A DNA stretch of 42,727 nt from positions 1-42,727 of the forward strand of contig JAGYLW010000003.1 in NCBI GenBank assembly GCA_018400915.1. Reading direction: 5' to 3'. Position numbers and translations under genes: made by a program. How positions within the stretch are numbered: position 1 is the first letter of the stretch; each line of letters opens with the position of its first letter. The stretch comes from Fidelibacterota bacterium (GTDB lineage Bacteria > Fidelibacterota > Fidelibacteria > Fidelibacterales > Fidelibacteraceae). The notes beneath the pieces are model-generated. The model did no database searches, was not told the origin of the DNA, and was given only the letters and a program-made list of their open reading frames with translations. Shown piece after piece: positions 35,701-42,727 of the stretch.

Positions 35701-35876
35701 AACTTGGTTCCGGTGCGGAACTCTGGGGACCGATGGCACGCGCTATTATCGGCGGATTATTTGCCTCCACCTTCCTGACCCTGTTCTTTGTCCCCGTGCT
35801 TTTTGATTCGCTCCAGCATAAAAGGATGGAACAAAAGCTCCGCGAATCCTGTTCAGATAATGAACCTGTAAAATAA
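32760..35876 (+). CDS. RND-superfamily (AcrB/HAE-like) efflux permease
   Basis: SIKRPVTFFMIYLIAIGFGVFG; GLAIAIGMLVDNSVVVLENIFRR; GIVVNNGIVLIDYINRL; duplicated 12-TM architecture. Confidence 0.97.
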   Translation: MKISSLSIKRPVTFFMIYLIAIGFGVFGLSRLKLDLYPEIEFPMAVVITNYEGVGPEDIENTLTRTLESSITTVEGIKHISSTSSKGTSIIQAEFNWGTDMDKAETNIRRQIDMVRDYLPTDASDPLTVVFDPSMMPIMRMMVTSDELGNAELRRLVEEQVQPRFERIDGVASATVNGGLEREIQVNINPYELAANNISIVELSSMLSAANLPIPGGLIEEGQREFSVVTTSEFENIEDIENTIVGYSDYGDPVFLKNVADVVDGYKEVTAIVRDNQKNTININIQKQSDANTVQVCNSVNRSIEDIENTVGKNIQIYLHFDQSEFITESANNLAITGILAFLLTGIVLFLFLRHFNSSFIAAVSVPISIVVTFFVMNQLNVTLNIISMAGLAIAIGMLVDNSVVVLENIFRRNNEMGEPICDAADRGASEVGTAITASTLTTLSIFLPMLFVGGVAGMMIKDLALTIIVSLTISLLAALSLVPLLSSKMLSRKQQQYKTRIMKRFDAGMDRFFINLSKVYERALKWSLGHKKTIVLSILALFVVSLVLLGQVGFEFMPKTDDNEIRFDVELPVGTALPATNIYFKKIESLVVSSVPELENINVNFGSRGGFAAIFGGTSNTGRVLISLTDKTERKRSKFEIQDGLRDKINAIPGVRATFASGGFMGGGSDISIEVYGYDLNEAEAVANDIRSKIRNIPGVVDIDLSFSDPQPEYTIRIDREKAGKMGLSVARISQIVETAVKGKTASVYREKGNEYDIYVQLDRKFRESEQDIGNIFIKTPAGNQIPINAVSSIEKTKAPVSIQRKDQNRLVTVNANVSGRDLGSVTDNIEEELRTVAMPQDFRTEITGAAEDMRETLSSFLLAIIVAVFLVYMVMASQFESLLDPFIILFTIPLAMIGVAFSLFLTNTTLNTTSLIGTMVLVGIVVNNGIVLIDYINRLIREQKRHVTDAIVAGSGIRLRPVLMTALTTILSMTPLALELGSGAELWGPMARAIIGGLFASTFLTLFFVPVLFDSLQHKRMEQKLRESCSDNEPVK

Positions 35877-35940
35877 ATGATCATTTCATCCCGGGGCGCA
35901 AGTCCGTTCTCCGCCCTGACCATTAAAAGGATATTTGTAT

Positions 35941-36387
35941 ATGAGCCTGGATAATATTACCCTGAAAACTTATGAGCACGGTTACGCCATCTATGCCGAA
36001 AGCGTCAAGTTGCGTACCGGGATCCTGCTTGCGCCCCTCGGCCGCAGCGAAACGGTTTCGGAATATGATTTCCCCGAAAAAGACATCTATCTTGGTGCCT
36101 TCCTCGGAGAAAGTCTGATCGCGACCCTGGTACTTACCCCCCTGAACGATAAACGGATCCGCATGCGCCAGCTTGCGGTCGGTGAAAATTTTCGGAATAT
36201 CGGTATCGGCAAGGCCCTGGTCAAAAGATCCGAAGCGATAGCACGGGACCTCGGTTTTGCCACGATGACCCTCCATGCCCGCGAATCCGCCCTTGCCTTT
36301 TATGATCAGCTCGGCTACCGCCGCTGCGGCGAACGCTTTGTTGAAGTGGATCTTCCCCACTGGGTGATGGAAAAATCCCTTCTCTGA
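35941..36387 (+). CDS. GNAT-family N-acetyltransferase
   Basis: MRQLAVGENFRNIGIGKALVKRSEAIARDLGFATMTLHARESALAFYDQLGYRR; ATG at 35941 preferred over TTG at 35935. Confidence 0.92.
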   Translation: MSLDNITLKTYEHGYAIYAESVKLRTGILLAPLGRSETVSEYDFPEKDIYLGAFLGESLIATLVLTPLNDKRIRMRQLAVGENFRNIGIGKALVKRSEAIARDLGFATMTLHARESALAFYDQLGYRRCGERFVEVDLPHWVMEKSLL

Positions 36388-36476
36388 ACTGCACGATTCT
36401 ACTCCGTTTATTTATAATATTCAAATTGACAAATAAACTCTTTGGTCTTTGATACATTCTGCAATAAAATAACGGC

Positions 36477-36664
36477 ATGAAAAAAAATCTGCGCATATTG
36501 CCGTTCTTTTCATTCTGACAGCTTCCTTTGCTGCCGGGCAGGACCGTACATATACTGCTCCGGTGATCGACGCCGTTTTCGACGAAGACTGCTGGATGAA
36601 TGCCGGATTTTCCGGTAACTTTCATATGTTCTCTCCCTACGACGACCGGCCGGAAAAGCAAACC
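36477..36664 (+). pseudogene. Truncated and frameshifted 5' fragment of a secreted protein with CBM9/DUF5916-like N-terminus
   Basis: ATG + A8 tract; with one extra A it reads MKKKSAHIAVLFILTASFAAGQDRTYTAPVIDAVFDEDCWMNAGFSGNFHMFSPYDDRPEKQT (signal peptide plus 'IDaxxDEdxW' pattern), then runs into the 8-bp repeat. Confidence 0.65.
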
Positions 36665-36773
36665 GCTTCCCCGCTTCCTGGCTTCCCCGCTTCTTCGCTT
36701 CTTCGCTTCTTTGCTTCTTCGCTTCTTCGCTTCCTGGCTTCTTCGCTTCCTAGCTTCTTTGCTTCTTTGCTTC
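36665..36773. repeat. 8-bp tandem array GCTTC-NNN (GAAGC on -): 14 GCTTC anchors, 13 variable triplets
   Basis: GCTTC at 36665, 36673, 36681 ... 36769, strictly every 8 bp; spacers ccc, ctg, ccc, ttc, ttc, ttt, ttc, ttc, ctg, ttc, cta, ttt, ttt. Confidence 0.95.
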
Positions 36774-36778
36774 CATCA

Positions 36779-39763
36779 TCATCTTACCAGCATCATCTTC
36801 CGCATGATGACCACGGGATCCCCCTCTATCATCGCCACCATGCGGCAAAGATACACGCCGCTGGGCGCCGGCATGCCGCTTTCGGTCTTACCGTACCAGC
36901 GCACGCTGTGATTGCGCGCTTCGTGGTAACCGCTGGCAAGCTCCCTGATCTCTTTCCCCAGCAGGTCATATACGCGTATCGTGACATGGCAGCTTACCGG
37001 CAGACTGTAGCGGATCTCCGTAAATTCCGTAAAGGGATTCGGGGAATTGGGAAACAGTTCCAGTTTTTCCGGATTCGCCGTAAGAAAACGGTTCACCTCT
37101 TTCACATAGACCGGCATGTAATAGACGATCATGTCATGGCCGTCGGTAACGCGAATGGTGATGGCGTCCTCTCCGTATTTGTTGTTTTCCGTATAGAAAA
37201 CCGCGCCGCCGATGTCATCGTCGATGAGATACCGGACAATGCGTCCCGGCGTGATCTCCCATACAAGGTCACCAAGGTCATTATCGATATCATACACAAT
37301 GTCTTCAAAGATCAGCGTATCCGAACTGTTGGACCTGAATGAGAGCGAATCCGGCAATAATGTTGTGAAATACGGAGGATCGTTGACAGGCAGAACGGGG
37401 ATACTCCAGTCCGTCTTCACCGTTTCTTTGCCGTCACTGGCCGTCAGGGTTAACTTCTCCGTGCCGTTCCAGTCCCGCCCCGGCCACAGCAGCAGCGTAT
37501 CGCCTTCCTCTTCGATGTATATGTTCTCACCGCTGCTTACTTCAATACTGATCACATCTCCTTCATCGGGATCGCTGACAAATCCACGGATGAAATCCAT
37601 GGGAAGTTCCAGGGAACCGTCCTCGACAATATGCGTATCGGGAAGGGCATCCCAGCGCGGAGCGTCATTGACCGGCGTGATATATATTTTCATAAAGGAG
37701 GTGTCCCGTAAACCCCCGTCATCGACCACGATCCCGTAAGCACCCCTGCCGTTCCAGTCCGCTGCGGCATAAAACTTCACAAGGTCCGCTTCCTCCCGGA
37801 CATAAAGCGGCGGCTCCGCCAGGAATTTCCACAGCAGTTCCGAGGTCCTGGTCTCAACATCCGACGCGAATCGCTCCAGAAATTCCCGGGAAAGCGTCAG
37901 CGTATCGTCTTCCGGCCAGGTCTGTTCCGGAAGTTCCCCGATCCGCGGCGCATCGTTCACGGGAACAACCCGTATCCGGCAGCGACAGGTATCGCTCAAC
38001 ACTCCGTCGCTGACGATCATCCGGATATGCGCACGGCCATACCAGTCCGGGGCCGCGTAAATGAAATGATCATCACCGCGTGTTTCACAATAAAGCTCCG
38101 GCGAGGGGAGCAGTTCCCATTTCAGTGCTTCATCCGGGGTTTCCGGGTCAGAGGCGTAACGGTATAATTCTTTTCGGCTGATGCGGAGCGTATCATCTTC
38201 GAGAAAGGATCTTCGCAGGGAACGCCTCTGCCACTGAGGAGGATCGTTGACGGGACGCACACGGATCGTCCAGTTCCGGCTCGCATTGAGCTCGCCGTCA
38301 CTGACGGTCAGGCGGATGGAGTCCGTGCCGAACCAGTCCGGCGGCGCAGTCAGCCGGATGCGGCTCCCGTCGTAAAAGGCACGGACCTTTCCCAGGCGCA
38401 CGGCCTGCCACTTTAATTGTTCCCTCGGCGTTTCAACATCCTCGGCAAAACGACGGAGCGTCCGGAGGCCGATAAATAACGTATCATCCTCATTAAAGGC
38501 GATATCCGGAAGTTCATGTAAAACCGGGGTGTCATTGACAGGGGCGACCGCGACCTGTAAATGAAGCGTATCCTGCAGTTCACCGTCACTGACCGTAAAC
38601 TTCAGGCTGTCCCTGCCGTACCAGTCCTGCTCCGGAAGGACGGTGATCATGTTCCCTTCCAGGGAAACGGAGACCTTTTCGCCGGAGAAAGCCCCGAAAC
38701 GTAAAAGCGTATCAGGGGTTTCCACATCTTCCGCATGATCGTACAACCACGAATAGGGCAGCCGCAGCAACTGGTCCTCTTCCATTTTCAGAGTGTCCGC
38801 AGCTTTCCATTGCGGAGCATCGTTGACCGCTTCCACGATCACCGGCTGTGACAGCGTGTCCCGGTATTCACCGTCGGAAACAAGAAAACACAGCGTGTCA
38901 TTGCCGTGCCAGTTTTCCTCCGGCCGGTAAATAAAGAGCGAGTCATTGTCCGTTATGTTTTTTACTTCACCCGCCTGCCTTATATGCAATTCATCCTGAG
39001 GGTCCGGGTCATGGAAGTAGCTCAGCAATGAATCTTTGTATAACTGCAGCGGTGTATCCTCCGGAATACGCCTGAGCGGCGGGTCGCCCGACTTTACCGG
39101 AGGATCATTGACGGGAAGCACATGGAGGGTTGTTCTGACCGTATCCATAAAATCACCCCGTCCGTAAATGACTGTGATCTCAGCTTTTCCGTACCAGTTC
39201 CTGAGAGGCATTACCGTAAATCCCGTACTGTCAGGATATACGGATATTTCGGGAACACTGACAGAGGGGGAAAAACTGAGTTCCCCTTTACCGTCATCCC
39301 GGAAACGGTAGGCGATCCTGTAAACGCTGTCTTCCGGAAAAGTGACGGGATCGAGCCGGAGCGCAGGCATGGGGATATTCTCATAAAGGACGATCTGCCC
39401 CAGTCCCTGCTCCTGAAGTATGTCCGGTGCACCGTCGTCATTCATGTCGTAAACCGCAAAGGCACCGTCCTTATCCGACAATGAAACAATCTCTTTTTTC
39501 CCGGGTTCTGCGGAACCCCGGATGATCTTCAGACCGTTATCCGCAACAATACTGTCCGGGATACCGTCAAGGTCCATATCCGCGGTAACGCTTTCCGTAA
39601 AATGAATGTCGTCATTGTTCCGCACCCGGATGCGGATTCCCATATCCAGTGTTTTCCCGGAACGGAACTTTCCGGCTTTCAGGTCTCCTGCATACGAGGT
39701 TGCGGAAATACCGCCGTAAAGCGCGAAGCACAGTATTACCGGATATATGTATTTTCTCATCAT
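36779..39763 (-). CDS. Large secreted repeat protein: seven VNDxP (tandem-95/cadherin-like) units plus T9SS C-terminal sorting domain
   Basis: VLPVNDPP, VEAVNDAP, VAPVNDTP, VRPVNDPP, VVPVNDAP, ITPVNDAP, VLPVNDPP; N-term DMDLDGIPDSIVADNG; C-term LFPNSPNPFTEFTEIRYSLP...GVYLCRMVA. Confidence 0.92.
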   Translation of the reverse strand: MMRKYIYPVILCFALYGGISATSYAGDLKAGKFRSGKTLDMGIRIRVRNNDDIHFTESVTADMDLDGIPDSIVADNGLKIIRGSAEPGKKEIVSLSDKDGAFAVYDMNDDGAPDILQEQGLGQIVLYENIPMPALRLDPVTFPEDSVYRIAYRFRDDGKGELSFSPSVSVPEISVYPDSTGFTVMPLRNWYGKAEITVIYGRGDFMDTVRTTLHVLPVNDPPVKSGDPPLRRIPEDTPLQLYKDSLLSYFHDPDPQDELHIRQAGEVKNITDNDSLFIYRPEENWHGNDTLCFLVSDGEYRDTLSQPVIVEAVNDAPQWKAADTLKMEEDQLLRLPYSWLYDHAEDVETPDTLLRFGAFSGEKVSVSLEGNMITVLPEQDWYGRDSLKFTVSDGELQDTLHLQVAVAPVNDTPVLHELPDIAFNEDDTLFIGLRTLRRFAEDVETPREQLKWQAVRLGKVRAFYDGSRIRLTAPPDWFGTDSIRLTVSDGELNASRNWTIRVRPVNDPPQWQRRSLRRSFLEDDTLRISRKELYRYASDPETPDEALKWELLPSPELYCETRGDDHFIYAAPDWYGRAHIRMIVSDGVLSDTCRCRIRVVPVNDAPRIGELPEQTWPEDDTLTLSREFLERFASDVETRTSELLWKFLAEPPLYVREEADLVKFYAAADWNGRGAYGIVVDDGGLRDTSFMKIYITPVNDAPRWDALPDTHIVEDGSLELPMDFIRGFVSDPDEGDVISIEVSSGENIYIEEEGDTLLLWPGRDWNGTEKLTLTASDGKETVKTDWSIPVLPVNDPPYFTTLLPDSLSFRSNSSDTLIFEDIVYDIDNDLGDLVWEITPGRIVRYLIDDDIGGAVFYTENNKYGEDAITIRVTDGHDMIVYYMPVYVKEVNRFLTANPEKLELFPNSPNPFTEFTEIRYSLPVSCHVTIRVYDLLGKEIRELASGYHEARNHSVRWYGKTESGMPAPSGVYLCRMVAMIEGDPVVIMRKMMLVR

Positions 39764-39876
39764 CTTGTTTTTTTACTTTTTTTTCAAAATCCGACTGAAA
39801 TGTAAATTTTTAATAGAATGATCACAATTAAATTTTGTGGTTATCCATGGATATTAATATATCTTAATTTATTCTT

Positions 39877-39903
39877 AAAAAAAAGCCGCAGGATCCCTGC
39901 GGC
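39877..39903 (-). terminator. Rho-independent terminator downstream of the dksA/traR-type gene
   Basis: On - strand GCCGCAGG-GAT-CCTGCGGC perfect 8-bp stem followed by T8. Confidence 0.9.
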
Positions 39904-39925
39904 GTTATATTGCGGATAAACGTTC

Positions 39926-40321
39926 TTATACGATCTTCGATTTACACTTCACACAATGCGTCGTGTGCGGCACTTCTTCCAGACGCTCATCCGGTATCCT
40001 TTCACCGCATTCCTTGCAGTAACCGTAATCCGGATCCGCATAAACGCGCTCCAGCGCCTTGTCCAGAAATGTCAGGAATTTATTCTCCCGCGCATACTGC
40101 ATAAACGCTTTTTCCCGTTCCTGGGCATCGGTGCCCACATCCGCCATATGATAGGCGTAATTGGAATCAAGCTGACTGCTCCCCGGAGAACTATCTATAA
40201 AAGACTCTTTTTTCGTCTCAATTTGTTTCAGTGTTTCTTCGCGTTTTTCAAGGATCACTTTACGGAAATGATCTCGCTGCGTCTTCGTGAGTTTGGGGCC
40301 TTTTCTTTTAACATCCGACAT
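39926..40321 (-). CDS. DksA/TraR-family C4 zinc-finger protein
   Basis: DVGTDAQEREKAFMQYARENKFLTFLDKALERVYADPDYGYCKECGERIPDERLEEVPHTTHCVKCKSKI. Confidence 0.94.
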   Translation of the reverse strand: MSDVKRKGPKLTKTQRDHFRKVILEKREETLKQIETKKESFIDSSPGSSQLDSNYAYHMADVGTDAQEREKAFMQYARENKFLTFLDKALERVYADPDYGYCKECGERIPDERLEEVPHTTHCVKCKSKIV

Positions 40322-40337
40322 AATATTCCCTTTTGTA

Positions 40338-42727
40338 TTATACCCGTTTAATATTAATAATTATTGTTTCATTTCCAAATTTTATTTCCCGGCGCGCCCC
40401 GGCTTCTTCATCCGGATCGTTATTGAAAGCGGCCAGTGTTTCACTGAGCAGGTAATCCTCGAATTGCTTTACAGCATTCATGACCTTCTCCGGACCGCTG
40501 AACCAGAGTTTTATCCTATCATCCACGTTATAACCCGCTTCTTTCCTCAGGGTCTGAATATGCCGGACGAGGTCCCGGACCATCCCTTCCTGCATCAGCC
40601 CTTCCGTCAGCCGGATATCAAGGATCGCAACATATCCGCGGTCTTCAACTGCGACCACGTTCTCTTTTTCCTTCATATCGATATGAATATCTTCCGGGGA
40701 TACCTCTATACCGTTGACCGTCACACTTTCCCCGCGCCCGATCTTGTCGGCCACTGCTTTGCCGTCCATCTTTTTCAGCCCTTTGATCACCAGAGGCATC
40801 TGTTTCCCGATCTTCCTGCCCAGCGTGTTGAAGTTCGGCTTGGCCTCATAGATGATATAATCGTCGATCTCATTGATCAGCGTGATGGCTTTGACGTTCA
40901 GTTCTTCCTTGATCTGGTCCGAAAGTTCTACGATATAGCTTTTCTCTTTGTCGTTCTTTGCCCTGAACAACATGTTCCCCAGCGGCTGACGGGTTCGGAT
41001 ATTCGCCTTGTTCCGTGCGGAACGTCCCATCTCCACCGCTTTGATGATCATGTCGATCCTGTTAAGAAGATCAAGGTCTATCAGCGCCTCGTCCGCCTCG
41101 GGGAAATCCTGCAGATGTACGCTTTCCGGAGCGTTCTCATCAACAGACAGCACGATATTCTGATAGATGGCTTCCGTCACAAAGGGCAGCACGGGTGCGA
41201 TGACCGTGATAAGGGTCCGGAGCACCGTATACAGAGTATAATAGGCTCCCCATTTATCCTCATCGTTCTCGCTTTTCCAGAAACGGCGGCGGCTGCGGCG
41301 CACATACCAGTTGGACATATTGTCCAGAAGCAGCTCGAATTTCCGCATCAGGCGCTCAACATGATAATTTTCGTAATCGTTCCGTGCTTCCTTAATGAAC
41401 GCATGCACTTTGGCAAGCGCCCACTTGTCCAGCTGGCTCAATGTCTTCACGTCCACTTTCTGTTTCGCCGGATCATATCCGTCAATATCGGCATAGGTGA
41501 CGTAAAAGGAATACATATTCCAGAGGGTCAGCAGTTTCTTGCGGATCTCATCTGCGGGCCCGTAGCCGAAATTCAGATTGTATTCGGGATTGTGGGCCGT
41601 GTACATCCAGCGCATCACATCCACGCCGATATGATCCGCCGCGTCCTCGAACCAGATGGAATTCCCGGCGCTTTTGTGCATGTCCTTCCCGTGTTCGTCC
41701 TTGACCAGCGCGTGGCCCAGGACCGTTTTGAAAGGCGCGGTGTTTTCCAAAACCGTAGACATTGCCAGCAGGGAGTAGAACCAGTTGCGAAACTGTCCCG
41801 GCAGGGATTCGGTGATGAAATCGGCCGGGAACCATTTTTTCCAGTATTCGTGGTCGGTGATATAATGCATGGTGCTGAAAGGCACGATGCCGGCGTCCAG
41901 CCAGGGGTTCCCCACATCGGGAATGCGCCTTACCGTTGCGCCGCATTTCGAACAACTGATCTCAATATTGTCAATATAAGGCTTGTGCGGGGAATGTCCC
42001 TCGAATTCCTCCCAGCCGGAAACCGCCCGTGCTTTCAGTTCTTCTTTTCCGCCGATGACCTCAATGCTGCCGCATTCCGGGCATTCCCAGATGGGAAGGC
42101 TGAGGCCCCAGTAGCGCTTCTTGGAGATCATCCAGTCCCCCATGTTCCGCAGCCAGTCGATCTCACGGTCATGGCCCCAGGAGGGGATCCACCGGATCTG
42201 GTCGACCACTTTCATCATTTCATGACGAAGTTCGTCCATGGAGATGAACCACTCGTCCACAAGGCGGAACACCAGTTCCGTGCCGTGCCGCCAGCAGGTG
42301 GGATAACGGTGACGGATCTGGTCGATCTTGTAACAGATCCCCTTTGCCTTGAGATTGTCAAAGATCTCCCGCGCGGTTTCCTGGGAATTTTTTCCGGTCA
42401 AATAGTCGAATCCTTCGATATAATTCCCGAATTCATCGATCGGTGCGATCACGGCGATATCGTTCTCTTTGGACAGGGCAAAGTCTTCCTTACCGCAGCC
42501 CGGTGCAATGTGCACGATGCCCGTGCCGTCGCTTTCGCTGACCTCGTCCCACTCGATCACGACATGTTTTACGTCCTTCTGCGCCGTCAGGTCGTCAAAA
42601 GGCCCGCGGTATTCCAGTCCGAGGAGTGCTTTCCCTTTCATTTCGTCGACGATCTCGTAGTCACCCTCCAGTATGTCGGTCAGAGCTTTGGCAAGATAAT
42701 AATATTCGCCGCCCTGCCGGACTTTCA
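40338..42727 (-). CDS. ileS: Isoleucyl-tRNA synthetase, C-terminal portion (5' end outside window)
   Basis: Frame stays open to the window edge upstream of the annotated Met; YWGLSLPIWECPECGS; KDEHGKDMHKSAGNSIWFEDAADHIGVDVMRWMY; anticodon-binding and C-terminal domains. Confidence 0.96.
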   Translation of the reverse strand, partial: KVRQGGEYYYLAKALTDILEGDYEIVDEMKGKALLGLEYRGPFDDLTAQKDVKHVVIEWDEVSESDGTGIVHIAPGCGKEDFALSKENDIAVIAPIDEFGNYIEGFDYLTGKNSQETAREIFDNLKAKGICYKIDQIRHRYPTCWRHGTELVFRLVDEWFISMDELRHEMMKVVDQIRWIPSWGHDREIDWLRNMGDWMISKKRYWGLSLPIWECPECGSIEVIGGKEELKARAVSGWEEFEGHSPHKPYIDNIEISCSKCGATVRRIPDVGNPWLDAGIVPFSTMHYITDHEYWKKWFPADFITESLPGQFRNWFYSLLAMSTVLENTAPFKTVLGHALVKDEHGKDMHKSAGNSIWFEDAADHIGVDVMRWMYTAHNPEYNLNFGYGPADEIRKKLLTLWNMYSFYVTYADIDGYDPAKQKVDVKTLSQLDKWALAKVHAFIKEARNDYENYHVERLMRKFELLLDNMSNWYVRRSRRRFWKSENDEDKWGAYYTLYTVLRTLITVIAPVLPFVTEAIYQNIVLSVDENAPESVHLQDFPEADEALIDLDLLNRIDMIIKAVEMGRSARNKANIRTRQPLGNMLFRAKNDKEKSYIVELSDQIKEELNVKAITLINEIDDYIIYEAKPNFNTLGRKIGKQMPLVIKGLKKMDGKAVADKIGRGESVTVNGIEVSPEDIHIDMKEKENVVAVEDRGYVAILDIRLTEGLMQEGMVRDLVRHIQTLRKEAGYNVDDRIKLWFSGPEKVMNAVKQFEDYLLSETLAAFNNDPDEEAGARREIKFGNETIIINIKRV

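Noticed and set aside
36665-36773. CRISPR array
   Set aside because: The unit is only 8 bp with 3-nt 'spacers' and no cas genes are present; not compatible with CRISPR.
36563-37342. 259-aa plus-strand ORF
   Set aside because: Only about the first 34 residues are genuine remnant coding sequence; the rest translates the 8-bp array and the antisense of the VNDxP repeat gene.

Overview
About 42.7 kb of bacterial chromosome, moderately GC-rich. Two large secreted proteins with C-terminal T9SS-type sorting domains ('YPNPFNP', 'SPNPFTEFTEIRYSLP') suggest the FCB superphylum or a related candidate phylum (inference). The window is mostly chromosomal housekeeping: dnaA with a probable oriC, umuDC, mutY, radC, dtd, trpS, gcvPB, a dksA/traR-type gene and partial ileS. 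I saw no rRNA, tRNA, CRISPR array, prophage or IS transposase. Points worth a second look: (1) four perfect DnaA boxes upstream of and inside the dnaA start, in helically phased pairs, with a divergent operon led by a degenerate ParB-like protein and ending in umuDC; (2) short word-like tandem repeats (8 bp and about 10 bp) abutting the 3' ends of two genes, including a strict 8-bp GCTTC-NNN array of 14 anchors; (3) a truncated, frameshifted gene start (signal peptide plus CBM9/DUF5916-like N-terminus) running into that array; (4) a four-gene radical SAM / CGGC / DUF89 / MBL operon of unknown function; (5) a VTE5-like plus VTE6-like (DUF92) fusion; (6) a ThrRS-editing-domain/uridine-kinase fusion; (7) a TetR-controlled TolC-MFP-RND operon with two recognisable operators. 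No single feature proves a new system. The best candidates are the repeat-word arrays and the radical SAM/CGGC/DUF89/MBL operon.
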